This document shows, piece by piece, positions 42,801 to 53,650 of a stretch of DNA of 64,000 bases; within the stretch, counting starts at the first letter, position 1; every line of letters begins with the position of its first letter. The notes beneath the pieces were generated by a model. That model was not told the DNA's origin, made no database searches, and saw only the letters and a list, made by a program, of their open reading frames with translations. This stretch comes from Aplectana chamaeleonis (taxonomy: Eukaryota; Nematoda; Chromadorea; Rhabditida; Cosmocercidae), in NCBI GenBank assembly GCA_029168955.1, contig JAPDOI010000376.1, positions 271,001 to 335,000 of the forward strand, written 5' to 3'. A program made the translations under genes and the position numbers.

Positions 42801-44460
42801 CAAGGCGTTTTTTCTGATTTTAGTACATATTCTATCCTCCAAAAGCGCATTACTTTTACGAAAATCCGGAAACGGATCTTATAATAGTGTTTATCGCCCG
42901 AAACACCCCCCCCCCTAAGCAAAGTTTGGGTGAAAACACTATTTCCGAACCTTCTGCACACTGATAGCGTTTTGGACTTGTACGGATTTTCGGTTCAGCG
43001 TTCAACTATTATATATCAATACGGGGTACAGTAAGCGTTGAAGAAACGTCTTTATCAACGTCTTCCACTTTTTATCATCAACGGGTTTAGCACGATCATT
43101 AAGTCAATGATGCAGTCTTGAATGTTGTCTGCCCTGAATGTCAGGAAACGTTCCATCATTACTCTGACCTAGCCAGGCACTGTGGGGAAGCTCACACAGA
43201 CGAGGAAGGAAGTAAATGATTCAGCATATGTTCTTAACCCTCTAACGTGAATGACAGTACATCGGTTTCGTATCATAAATTCCTTATCACAGTGTTATTG
43301 TCCACGAGATCACATGAGTTTCTCAGCTTTGTGCCTCTAAAGGCTATATATCCCACGTTGGTCATCATCAATACTAAAAAATGACTTTATAAAGTATAAA
43401 GAATACATCACAAGTGAATACATGATAAGTGGATTCTGTTCCACATGAAAAAATAAACTATTCCAGTTGTATTACTTGAGTGTATTTACAAGAAAACTGT
43501 TTTTCGTATTTAAAACGATCTTCTGTAAAAAAAACTGGCCGCAAAGCTCTTTCTGATCTTAATTCGGGCTCTAACGAACGTAAATCCGAGAAACGGTGAG
43601 TCGGTGACATTTTAGCGAATTGCGCGTAAAGGCGCAAGTGTTGTGGGCGCCTACACCACACGCATTTTATTTTACGCGTGAGTCCCGATGACCGAGGCGT
43701 CTGTGAGGATTGAGCCATAAAGTGAGGGATCTAGGATATCTTTACAATAATAAGCTTGATTTCTCGAATCACATCACAAATATATCAAAAAAAGCTATGG
43801 GACGGACTTTCCAAATCTTCAAAGGTTTAGCCACTCAAAACGAGCAAGTACTGCTTCTGGCTTATACTACTTATGTGAGACCTATTGTGGAATCGGGCAC
43901 CTCTGTCTTCAACCCAACGAGCAAGAAATTAACGGCTGTCCTCGAAAAAGTTCAGAATAACTACACGCGAAAACTTTTCGTCAGATGTGGTATATCACAA
44001 CACTCTAGTACACCTAATGCAACTAGGAGAAATGAGCTACTTGGCCTCTACTCCTTGGCATCTCGGCGGGGACTTTTTATGTATGCATGGTGCACAAGAT
44101 TCTCAATGGCTTCAAAGTTAGGGTGAGAGCCGATGAGTTTTTTAAAAGGATTTCTTCAATCACTCGTGGTGGAAAAAACAAGATAACTTTTGCTCGAGCC
44201 AAAACTTCCTTGCGCTCTAATTTTTTTACAAACCGTGCTGGGTCCACATACCTCAAATTGACAAAGTCGCAGACGTTCACGCTATCACTACAGATTTTCA
44301 AGCGGAGCTTGGCTGTGAAACTACTTAAGCCATAGTGCTTCCATCAGAATTAGAACATTGCATCTGGAATTTTCTGAGCACTGCTATTCGCCTATGTTAC
44401 TGTGTATATTCTTATTGTGTTTTCTCTTTGCCACGTGTGCCTTATGCAACGTAATAAACA
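39830..44460 (+). pseudogene. CR1-like LINE, interrupted by a DNA element
   Basis: Coding pieces: 39955-40551 (FLDKLRKFNRNVEKRV, NLFAEEFLNVF), a frameshift near 40510, 40505-40816 (ILKKDPPSRCENYRPVSITS, FDFQKAFDSVNH) with a stop at 40814, 40835-41252 (GVPQGGVLSPLLFTIYISEL, YADDVKIYRK), then, after the 2.46-kb element, 43717-44100 (DLGYLYNNKLDFSNHI, YTTYVRPIVESG). A frameshift near 44090 leads to the C-terminus at 44335. A polyadenylation signal AATAAA lies at 44452. The endonuclease region is missing or lies in decayed sequence before 39955. Confidence 0.8.
41253..43716. mobile_element. 2.46-kb TIR element with 9-bp target duplication
   Basis: The ends GGCTTAATCCTCGCAGACGC and GCGTCTGTGAGGATTGAGCC are inverted copies; the arms extend about 55 bp to AAAATAAAATGCG. 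ATAAAGTGA flanks both sides (41244-41252 and 43717-43725). Removing the element with one flank joins the LINE frame without a gap. A 9-bp duplication and long arms starting GG fit Mutator-like elements. The interior has only short frames with no transposase, so it is non-autonomous; the superfamily is inference. Confidence 0.82.
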
Positions 44461-44544
44461 TAAACAAGTTATCAATCCGATCCGTGCCGACTGTACTTAT
44501 CCTTACAACAAGAAACACAACTAGGCCACCTACTAGACTTGGGA

Positions 44545-44905
44545 CCGAATCGAATAAATATTCGAATAATATTCGAATAATTCGAATATTCGAGTATTCG
44601 AATATTCGATTCATTCGGGAATTTCAATTTTGGGGTTTATTCGAATATTCGATTTATTCGGGAATTCAAAATTTGGATTTATTCGAATATTCGATTTATT
44701 CGAGAATTGAAATTTTGGATTTATTCGATTATTCGATTTATTCGAGAATTGAATTTCTGGAATTATTCGAATATTCGATTTATTCGAAAATTGAATTTTT
44801 GGATTTATTCGAATATTCGAAAAATCAAATTTTGGAATTATTCGAATATTCGATTCATTCGGGAATACAAATTTTGGGTTTAATCCGAATATTCGGAAAA
44901 AAAAG
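44545..44905. repeat. 42-bp minisatellite rich in ATTCGAATATTCG
   Basis: About eight tandem units of 42 bp; each has TTTATTCGAATATTCG followed by ATTTATTCGGGAATT and a variable A/T-rich end. The array is open in all units in at least one frame because 42 is a multiple of three, but I do not regard it as a gene. Confidence 0.88.
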
Positions 44906-45430
44906 TGCCTCACCTTCGAACTAGACAAAACCTATTTCCTCTACCTTTGAAATAGAAACCCTTCAAAGAATCTTTTCGCAAATTGAGCTATCCATTTTTG
45001 TGAGTAACATTTCCGCTGTTCGTTCTTGTGGGCAGATCTCCCGTTGCGCGCTGTACACAAGCACCAGCCCATATCGATTAGGGGCGGGTGCGCCCGAAGA
45101 GGCACTCTGATATGGAAGGGGCCTCAGAGCGCATGGCGCGCGCACCTTCTCGCGGAGGAGTCCCTTTCACGTCGCGATGCGTTTTTCTGGAATATTTCTG
45201 GAATTATTAGCTACCCTCAATCAATTTCGTTTCCACTGCCACCCAGATGATCGCTATTTCTCCTATTCGTTTCTCTTATCCATGAGAAGGTGTCCCGTGA
45301 AGTTGTCTACGAGAAAGTGCGCGCGCCATGCGCTCTAGGACCCCGCCCACATCAGGGTGCCTCTTTTCCCTCCCCCCTTAAGGGCGGTGTTACCCGAAGT
45401 TGCCGCAACAGGCCGGACTGCTAGCCGTCG
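44906..45430. other. Region with a loose inverted repeat
   Basis: Bases 45099-45157 and 45310-45363 are imperfect inverted copies sharing GCGCATGGCGCGCGCAC and GTGCGCGCGCCATGCGC. No gene is supported. Confidence 0.5.
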
Positions 45431-46436
45431 CCCATTCTCAGAACTTTTTGAACAATTTGAGAACGACATAAAACACCGTGATCAATTGTAAAACAATATA
45501 TCTTCGCGTGAACAACGTTCGGTTCAATTACTTAATTCAAACGTTAGTTGTTGGTGGTTGCAACGGCGCACGGACAATTAACGTGCGACGAAAATCGAAA
45601 AAGTGCCGCGGATGAGGGCACGAACAAGTAATCGGCAATAAATTTTGGGAACGGACATATTCCGAACTACATTGGAATCCGCGGAAAAACATTGAACAAA
45701 TTACGCTGGGCATTACATCGGCCTGATGTACGGATCACTTGCAAACAGCATATTGAACAACTGTTCCCCAAACTTAGGAACGCACTTGTTACGAACAACA
45801 AGGCGGATTAGTTGAGCCCCAGCTTGCATAAATCGATAGCGCGATGGTGATGATGCCTCCGCTGCCGCATTTTCGTCACGTTTTCTAGTTTTGCTTTCTA
45901 TCTCCACTGTCTCAAGTGTTCTGCCTTATTCTCCTGGCTCTCATTCCACTTATACCCCCACTTCGCATGTATATTTCATTGCATTTCGGCCAGTTGGAAA
46001 TCCTTGTCAATGATTTATCAGAATCGTTTATCTGAATAGTCTGCAATCATTAGTAATCACTTCCCGCCGAATAATATTGCTGTCCAATTGACAATACTGC
46101 TAACCGCTGTGTGATTTCGCTGTTACTTTTGATTAGCGTGATATAGATTTCCCCACACTTTCTCGCTGTCTCTGCACTCGCACAGCACAAGCGCGCGAAG
46201 AAAAGAGTAAGTTTGGCTCCGAAAAATAGGATGTACGATATCTGCATCAAGGCTGACTGGAACCCTGACAGGATCGACTTCGACGCAAATAACATGATTC
46301 ATCACGAAAGTGCAAATCCTGCGTCTCCAGAAATGCTTTTATATTTTGCGCAGGGGGCTAGTTGGCAATATCGATCACTCCCCATGTGCCACTCAGCCAA
46401 TCGCATGGAAACTGCCTTCTTATTGCACGAACAGTC

Positions 46437-46917
46437 CATGATTCTTGTCCTGGCAGTTGGCCAGGACCACCCGGTCACCTAGCTCCTAATAGGGGCGGGG
46501 GTTGGCGGGGCTTATGCATAAGTCAGTCTGAACTTGGTCTGATGGCACGCGGCAACCTCACGTGCTGTTTATCTGTTAAACATTCCTGAACCACTTTGCA
46601 TTTTTACCGGGTATAGCATACCCGAAGAGCCACTTCACATTGTTGGTGCATCGGTGGTTCAGTGGTAGAATGTTCGCCTGCCACGCGGGCGGCCCGGATT
46701 CGTTTCCCGACCAATGCACCAAAAATGTGGTGAGGCTCGTCGGTTGCGTTATGCTAAAAATGTAAGATGGTTCAGGAATGTTTATTAAGACAGATAAGCA
46801 GCACGGGACGCTGCGGTGTTACACCAGACCAGGTTCAGACTGACTCATACACAAGCCAAGCCTTCTCCTGTGGGCGAGTCGACCGGGTGGCCCTGGCCAA
46901 CTGCCAGGGCAATTCTC
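46437..46917. repeat. Foldback element with a tRNA-like loop
   Basis: Arms 46437-46620 and 46750-46917 are inverted copies (for example GTTCAGGAATGTTTA against TAAACATTCCTGAAC, and CTGGCAGTTGGCCAGG against CCTGGCCAACTGCCAG), with moderate divergence. The 129-bp loop contains the tRNA-Gly-like sequence at 46648-46718. Confidence 0.8.
46648..46718 (+). tRNA. tRNA-Gly(GCC)-like sequence, probably a pseudogene
   Basis: 71 nt with the length and arrangement of tRNA-Gly. The D arm (GTGGTTCAGTGGTAGA), the anticodon arm (CGCCTGCCACGCGGG-like, anticodon GCC) and most of the acceptor stem are intact. Compared with the usual gene, the acceptor stem has a C-A mismatch, the T stem has two mismatches, and the T-loop A58 position is T (TTCGTTT), so the B box is damaged. 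No CCA is encoded, as expected in eukaryotes. Probably a transposed, decaying copy. Confidence 0.75.
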
Positions 46918-47040
46918 GCTGAATCCTATGTTTCCTGAAACACGTTCTCCAACCTCTTGAGGCTTCTTCGTCGTCCCAAACTATGATTCCGCTAAGCTAT
47001 GGTTTCGCTATTACATGCCTTATTGACTGTTGCTTTTCAG

Positions 47041-47209
47041 GATAAACCTTAGACGTCGGATTCGTAAAAACAGCGACGAGCCTTTTGAGGAGCAGCCTAA
47101 GCAGCCTACTGATGGCCATGAAGATTCTGTCAAGGAGGATGATGTTGACGAAGCGGAGATGAATGAGACAACGAAGGCCAACTATGTCTTGACGGGAACG
47201 ACAACATGA
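47041..47209 (+). other. Exon-like acidic open stretch
   Basis: A TTTTCAG acceptor at 47034-47040 is followed by an open frame beginning INLRRRIRKNSDEPFEEQPK, then Asp/Glu-rich, ending TGA at 47209. A donor-like AG/gtgagg overlaps the end and a second CAG-preceded open stretch lies at 47328-47469. No family is recognised, and the upstream exon that should start it is not seen. Confidence 0.3.
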
Positions 47210-47628
47210 GGTGAGGAACACAGGCCATTTTCAATAGTTCAAGAGCTCTTCATCGAAAACTACGTGTGTCACATGTTTCGTTTAATTAAATTCTTTAATT
47301 TGTATGGGAATGAATTGATTCAGGCCCTGTGAAGTGGAATTTGACGACATGGGGGAGCTGCGAAGCGACGTCATCTTTGCATGGTACAGCGCCCGAGGAG
47401 GACGATGTTGAGCTCGCCACCGCGCAGCAATGGTCTCAGGAATACCTCTGTCGTGCTGACCTCTTATGAACGGATGTCAATCTACCTGTTTCTGGATCTT
47501 TGGATCCACCTTTTTCAGTTCCGCTCTGTATCATATTAGGATGAAGTTGTTGAATAAATTTGTTATGACATTTTTATATGAGCATGAGAGATTATTGTGA
47601 ATGTCGTTCAGAGAGTACGGTGGACGAC

Positions 47629-47827
47629 ACTTTGATAGTTGTTCATGGCATAATGGATATATTTCTCCCCACTTACACATTAGAGACTTCACGGCTTTCG
47701 AATTTTCTTTTCAAATTGTCTGATGGAGTTGTGGACAATTTCAAAAGAAGATTTGTAAACCCTGGCGCTGGTTATGTGTAAGTGGGGGGGGAAATATGTC
47801 TATCACGCCATCAACAACTATCAAACT
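47629..47827. repeat. Hairpin with 50-bp arms
   Basis: Arms 47631-47680 and 47774-47826 are inverted copies (TTTGATAGTTGTTCATGGC against GCCATCAACAACTATCAAA), with a G-run length difference. Confidence 0.7.
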
Positions 47828-48366
47828 TGGTATGAACAATTTTAAAACGACATGTGGAAACCACGGCGTTAATTGTTTGTGAGGTAGTGGGAAAATAGTC
47901 TGTGAACGTCACGAATATGTTTCCGACAAGGTTGTGAACATTTACAAGACAACCATCTGATTAGTTGTTAGTTCCTACCGGTACGGACAATTTGTCACCT
48001 AGTCCAGCGCGACATTAGACCTGCCTTAGCACTAGCTACAAACATTTAACTTAGACAATTCGTAACTTGTCCAATAATTGGGGAACAAATTGTTCAAAAA
48101 GTTCTGAGTTGGCGCTGGGCCGTCTCCGCGAAATCAATAGTGTGTTCTCCTGCTCCCATTATTTTAGGCCGTCGCCGCCGTAATGGTGGATAGAGGGTAT
48201 CCACGAAAGTGTGGGTGCCTCCTGTTCCCCATTGTGGCAGCTAGTTAAGACAATCTCCTCCGATTTTCAACCCCTCCGTCACTGGTCTCCTTTCTTTGAA
48301 TTTCGAAATTGATTCTGTATACACGTATACGAAACGCAAATATAAGAATGTCCATGTCCGACTTTC

Positions 48367-50463
48367 TTGAAACCTGGGCATGTCTTGAATCTTGTCTGTT
48401 TTATGCTTCTGCCTGTTTTATGCTTAGGACCTTCGTTTTCCCCTTCACAAGAAATCAATTCTTCAACAATCCGAAAAGTTGTAGGCGGGTTATATAAGCT
48501 CAGGGATCAATTGAGAATTAACGCAAGGCGCGATGCTCAACCGGCGCCAGATGTGAACACTGAGCGGTTGTCAATGTCTCTCATCCCATTTCCGAATTCA
48601 TTTTACAGAGAACCTAGTCTCCTCCCTGAAACCGACTCAAAGTTTCGAATTTTCTCTTCCGAACTATTGGCTGTGTTGAACAGACACAGACGGGATCACA
48701 TTTCAAACCTAACAAGGGAACAAAAGCAAGGTTTTAGGGAGGTGAGGCAAATGATAAGAGGCAACGACATTCGCCTCTCTGTTAGCGACAAAGGTGGGGA
48801 GTTCGTTGTTTTGCCACAATCACTGGACAGGGAAATCACCGAACTCCACCTTGCCGATACTACCATTTATCGGGCAGCAACAGAGAGGGAATTTCACGAT
48901 CAGTGCAACAAGTTGAAAACCTTGTGGACGACCGTTGCAAGATCAGCAGGTCTGAACCCAAGGTTAATTGCAAGACTGAAGCTAGATCCGCCAACATGTC
49001 CTGTATTCTATTGCTTGGTGAAGACACACAAACTCACGGAGGAAAATATGCGCTCGACGGTTGCAGGCACCTACAAAATACGGCCAATCATCAGCTGTGT
49101 TAACGGACCGACGGATAGGATATCATGGCTGCTGAACAAAGTTGTCGGCCAGCTCCTTGAGCGGATACCTTCGCATTTGTCGAACACGGGTCAATTCTTG
49201 GACCGCTTACGCGAAAGCAGAATAGGAAATGATTGTAAGTATGAGTCATTCGATGTAACCGCCCTTTATACGAACGTTAACAACAATGATGCTCTGCAAG
49301 CACTATCAGAAATGCTTGATGAACACGAAACAAGTATTTTAACATTTGGATTGAGCAAGCTACATCTGATGACTCTTATCAAAGAATGTCTGCATTGCAA
49401 CATCTTTAAGTGGTCCGGGAATTACTATTCACAACTCCGAGGGCTTGCTATGGGACAACGCCTAGCACCAGTCCTCGCAATCTGCTTCATGAGCAGAGTA
49501 GAACAACCAGTGCTAGAGCGACATCCCATACTGTACTGTCGATATATTGACGACTGCTTCATTATTACATCGACACAGTCAGAGATGGATCAGTTGTTCG
49601 ATATTCTGAACAACCAATCGCAGTACATCAAGTTCACTCGTGAGACCCCAAACGACGGTTGGCTACCCTTTCTGAATACTCAGATAAGGGTAACTAATGG
49701 TTCCTACAATGCGAAATGGTACAGGAAGGAAAGTTCCAAGAACATCATTTTACACGCCGAATCCGCTCACCCGACAGCTGTGAAACGTGCCGTGGTACGA
49801 AACAGGTACAGAACAGCTTCAAGTGTCTGCACGGGTTCAATGGAGCGAGAAGAATCACGTAGGTTGGCCTCCCGAATAGCTAATGGCTACGACGCGCAAA
49901 ATCCAAGCCGATATAGAAGTGGACACAATGGCTCTCTTCAGCGCGAGAATAAAGTGTATTTACAGTTACCTTTCTTTTCGGACGAGATCACCGCGGCCAT
50001 TCGCCGATGTCTCATAAGAGCAGACCTGAATGATGATGTGATTCTAATCAACATCCCAGGAGACAATATAAAACGCCAGCTTGTTCGCAACAGGATCTAT
50101 GATCGTGCTTGTGCCAGCGATAACTGTCTGATCTGTCCGAACGGAAAAGTTGGAGATTGCGCGCAGAGGGAAGTTGTCTATCAGCTTCAGTGCTTGACCT
50201 GCAATCAACTGTACATCGGTGAAACTGGTAGAGTATTAAGAGTTCGCCTCAAAGAACACCTAGCTGGTAAACGAAATCAGAGCTTAGTAACACCGCTCGG
50301 CAAACATAGGAGGGAAGACCATGACGGGAATGATTTTCAAATAGTTTGCACTATACTGGCCTACGAGGATGATATAAGCGTGAGAAAATCTCTCGAGGCA
50401 ATTTTCATTCATAAACGAAATCCTGCAATGAACAATCGAAATGAGTGTTTGTCTATCACCTAG
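48367..50463 (+). CDS. Penelope-like element RT with GIY-YIG endonuclease, intact frame
   Basis: 698-codon uninterrupted frame. Telomerase-like Penelope RT: FYCLVKTHK near residue 219, RPIISCVNGPTDRISWLLNK near 242, motif A FDVTALYTNV near 297, GLAMGQRLAPVLAICFMS near 358-375, YIDDC near 393, and LPFLNTQI near 434. The C-terminal GIY-YIG endonuclease follows a Cys cluster (CASDNCLICPNGKVGDC) and has LYIGETGRVLRVRLKEH near 617 and the terminal Glu helix (KSLEAIF). The frame is complete across RT and endonuclease, so this copy could have been active recently. The N-terminal 50 residues look short or truncated relative to other members, and the sequence just upstream carries a 17-bp duplication (TGTTTTATGCTT twice), so the true start is uncertain. 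Confidence 0.92.
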   Translation: MKPGHVLNLVCFMLLPVLCLGPSFSPSQEINSSTIRKVVGGLYKLRDQLRINARRDAQPAPDVNTERLSMSLIPFPNSFYREPSLLPETDSKFRIFSSELLAVLNRHRRDHISNLTREQKQGFREVRQMIRGNDIRLSVSDKGGEFVVLPQSLDREITELHLADTTIYRAATEREFHDQCNKLKTLWTTVARSAGLNPRLIARLKLDPPTCPVFYCLVKTHKLTEENMRSTVAGTYKIRPIISCVNGPTDRISWLLNKVVGQLLERIPSHLSNTGQFLDRLRESRIGNDCKYESFDVTALYTNVNNNDALQALSEMLDEHETSILTFGLSKLHLMTLIKECLHCNIFKWSGNYYSQLRGLAMGQRLAPVLAICFMSRVEQPVLERHPILYCRYIDDCFIITSTQSEMDQLFDILNNQSQYIKFTRETPNDGWLPFLNTQIRVTNGSYNAKWYRKESSKNIILHAESAHPTAVKRAVVRNRYRTASSVCTGSMEREESRRLASRIANGYDAQNPSRYRSGHNGSLQRENKVYLQLPFFSDEITAAIRRCLIRADLNDDVILINIPGDNIKRQLVRNRIYDRACASDNCLICPNGKVGDCAQREVVYQLQCLTCNQLYIGETGRVLRVRLKEHLAGKRNQSLVTPLGKHRREDHDGNDFQIVCTILAYEDDISVRKSLEAIFIHKRNPAMNNRNECLSIT

Positions 50464-51025
50464 TGATTTTCTGCCTTTCATTCCGCTATGTAGACTTTGA
50501 GATGTACCGTATCCATCATTCCCTCACGCAGTAATGTGGGCGGACTGGTGTGACTCATTTTTACTTGTCGTCTCTTGGACTGCGCGGGTGGAAGAGGGTA
50601 GGTTCGCCGGGGTTCAACTGTGAGAACGTGCGAACCCGGTGTCTCACATCCCGCCAGGAGCTATAAAGGCAGTACGTACGCCTCAAGATCAATTCAAGAT
50701 GTTGGCAACACTGCTTTTTCGGCCATCTCAAACGGGATAGGTGAGAACCCGGCCCGGAAGAGCGTGCGCATACACTGTTTCCGGAGGTGCGCAGTACACG
50801 ACCACGTTCAGACTGAAAAGCGCAGGATGAACAACAAGAGTTCGTCCAGTGCGCGCAGACTGCTAGATGGTGTTTCACAATAGCCACCACAGCTGAGCAC
50901 ATCCGAAAACAGATTGTAGGCGTGTAAGTGCGTGCGCGTGTGGTTTTACTCCTCACTATGGTGTGAGTACCATAGTGTCGATAGTCTGTGGGAGTAGATC
51001 ACAAAGTTGGCTCTGACCTATTTTC

Positions 51026-51064
51026 AGGCCTTTGAAAACGACGATCTAGTCGAAACGTCAGGCC
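51026..51064 (+). ncRNA. Hammerhead-like motif downstream of the Penelope-like ORF
   Basis: GGCCT (51027-51031) pairs with AGGCC (51060-51064), and CGAC pairs with GTCG around a 6-nt loop. After the second stem the sequence is AAACGTC, with GTC at the expected cleavage position of a minimal type I hammerhead. The CUGANGA box is degraded to TTTGAAAA, so activity is unlikely. Penelope-like elements are known to carry such motifs near their terminal repeats. AATAAA follows at 51065. Confidence 0.4.
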
Positions 51065-51250
51065 AATAAAACTTCCACCTTAACAACCTGTTTGGCAGAA
51101 GCATAAAACAGGCAAATATAAGAATTAAGCATGCGAAGCAAGGACAAGTTTTGCAGCTCAAACTCATATTCTGCAGAAATTTCTCTCGCCGCACTTTTTC
51201 TCCTCTTCTTGCCGCTTACGCTCCCCGTGTTCATTCTCCATTTCTTGTTC
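51058..51250 (-). pseudogene. Inverted fragment resembling the Penelope 5' region
   Basis: On the minus strand an open frame encodes a charged segment (AAREISAEYEFELQNLSLLR) that runs into TATATTTGCCTGTTTTATGC, the sequence also present just at the start of the Penelope-like ORF (48395-48425). It looks like the 5' end of another copy in opposite orientation. Confidence 0.4.
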
Positions 51251-52760
51251 AAATTTTCGATAGTATTGTTTGTTCCTCAATCTTACAGTTAGTGTAGCTT
51301 GCGGAGCTCAACCATTCGGCTCCTGGGAATATGCCAGAGTGAGTGACAGTGGTAGTCGTGGCGGGACCTACTGGAAATGAGTCAACTGTCGTGGAGTCCA
51401 AGGAAGCAGCGCTCCCTCAGTGGCTACCCCCTCATCACTTCGACGTGCTTTACAGCGGGGAGCCATGATCCATACGTCTCTAGTACGAATTCAGTACTAG
51501 AGACGCAGAGGGAGAGCTGCTTTTCTGGGCTATACGATCGCCAACTCGTTTGATGCAGGGTATATTCAGCGCTAGCCCATCGCGAGAAGCCGAACGTTCA
51601 AGCTTCCTAAAGCTATACTCTCGATCTCTGCTTGGAAGAAACTGGCTGCACCCAGTACGCCTTCTTTGGAGACGTTTACACTATCGCCAAGTATATGGAA
51701 AACCTCTGGACAACCCACCACATTATGGGCCGCTAGTCGGAAATTTCGAAAGAACAATCTCGGGGAAATTCTGCTATCTTGATGCTCATCACCTTTTCGA
51801 ATAATTTCCTTTAGGGCAATATGTGTATCGTCGATCACTGGGCGAGAGATAGCTGCGACGCAGCGATCTAACGTGATATCACTTGATCGATGTTCATGAC
51901 TATCATTACCTCCTCGCTTGCGTGCGTGCCACGTGTGTTCGTCGCGGCGTTCTCTCAACCAGTGAACGATCATATGTGTTTCACTCAGTTTTTCCATCAT
52001 TCGCTCCAATCATCGAACAGGGTTCGGCGTCTTGTGTGATGTATCACAGAGGAGGGGTCGGACACGTCGACATCCGGTGGAATGGGGTCGGACCTTCGGT
52101 CAACCAAGAACCAAGATGGACTTCTATCAGGGCGGGTAGGGGTTGAGAGCCATACAGTTAGTATAAGAAATGACGGCAAAATGAGATCACAGTAAGAGGT
52201 CGAAATAGAACTGGAGATCATGCAGAGAGAGAAAAATGAGACAGGAGATCAGAAAACACACTGAATAGTGAGAAACAAGTGCGAAAAAAACAAATGAGGC
52301 AAGATATGAAATGGAGATGTAAAAATAAGGCAGGAACACACAAGAAGGTCATATAATTCACTGGTGATGAAGCATGCAAGACAATAGACGACAGTAGCAT
52401 GGCCATCGTTAATGACCCTAACATGGAGAAGGAGTCGTGGCCAGGTAAAGTGTGTCACCAAAGTGCTCCTGGATATGTCAGCAGCAGTGGTGTTGAGTAC
52501 TCGCTGACATCGAGGTACAGTTACAAGCGGACTATACTGTCAACGAAACGACACAAGATATTCTGAAATTTCGTAATCGAAGATGCATTTTTAGGCAATT
52601 TAGGAGTCACACAGGTTCGATCCCGCTAAAGGTAAAAAATTTTGCAATTCCGAGAAGTAATGGATTGTTGACTGTTTGAGAAGAGGATTGTTCACTGTTA
52701 TATCTCTTGCTATTTACTCCACTAAATTGAGTCGTGTCCAAGATGCGATATCGCCTGAAG
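51251..52760. other. Region with hairpin family H copy 2, otherwise unassigned
   Basis: Bases 51827-51878 and 51903-51978 are a diverged copy of the hairpin at 36267-36407. Bases 51330-51370 contain GTCGTGGCGGGACC, related to the repeat at 19.1 kb. Bases 52140-52460 are purine-rich. No gene is supported. Confidence 0.45.
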
Positions 52761-52767
52761 CATAGGA

Positions 52768-53650
52768 TTTTTATGCCCTGAGGGCACATAGGAGTGGTTG
52801 CGGGCGCGGAACCCATATTTTTAATACGAATGTCCGCATATGAAAACGCAACCAAATTTTTTCAAGCCCAAGAGCGTTACATAAGGTGGGTGGGGCTTGT
52901 TTTCATGCCCTGAGGGCACATAGGTGCGGTTTCGGGTAAGAAAACCACGTATAATTATTGGCTATCCGGATTTGAAAACGAACCCGAAACATCGTGGACG
53001 CTGCTTAAAGCCGAAAAGCGCTACATAGGAAGGGGTTCATGAAAAAATGTCCGGGATTGTGAAATATTCACAAGTATTTAACGAAATTTGAATTAGGGCG
53101 TTTCGCGTTGCTACAACGTGCAGAAAACCTAGTCACGGACCCAATTAATCAATTTCATTCGTTTAACCGGTTAAAAACGGTCCTTGAAGACCCATTTTTA
53201 GGTGTGATACAATGGATTGTATCACACCTACAAATGGGTCTACAAAGACTGTTTTTTTAAATCAATTACTTGGGCCCGTGACTAGGTTTTCCGCACGTTG
53301 TAGCAACGCGAAACTCCCTAATTCAAATTTCGTGAAATACTTCACAATATTTCACAATCCCGAACATTTTTTCATGAACCTATGTAGCGCTGTTCGGCTT
53401 AGAGCTTCGTCTATGAAATTTGGGGTGCGTTTTCACATCCGGATAGCCAATTACTACACGTGGTTTTCATGCCCGAAACGGCACCTATATGCCTTCAGGG
53501 CATGAAAACAGGCTCCGCCCACCCTATGTAGCGCTGTTCAGCTTCAAGCTGTGGCCATGAAATTTTGGGTGCGTTTTCACATACGGATAGTCTATTAATA
53601 AATAATATTTTCATTCCCGAAACCGCACCTATGTGTCCTCAGGGCACTAA
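52768..53650. repeat. Large near-perfect palindrome (about 440-bp arms)
   Basis: The centre is near 53215 (GGTGTGATACAAT, GGA, TTGTATCACACC). The arms run out to about 52768 and 53650 and end near GCCCTGAGGGCAC. Each arm contains two tandem sub-units of about 128 bp that both include GCCCTGAGGGCACATAGG and GCG(C/T)TACATA. No coding sequence. It is a foldback element or inverted duplication. Confidence 0.85.

Larger units (their letters stand above)
45437..48114. repeat. Short inverted ends enclosing 2.7 kb
   Basis: CAGAACTTTTTGAACAATTTG at 45439-45459 is matched inverted at 48086-48107, with further imperfect matches on the outside (GCCGTCGCCCATTCT against GTTGGCGCTGGGC). This may mark a degraded DNA element that contains the tRNA-bearing foldback. 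No transposase is recognised inside. Confidence 0.45.

Noticed and set aside
44358..44924. 188-codon frame across the 42-bp array as a repeat protein
   Set aside because: The period is a multiple of three, so any stop-free unit gives a long frame; composition and context show a minisatellite.
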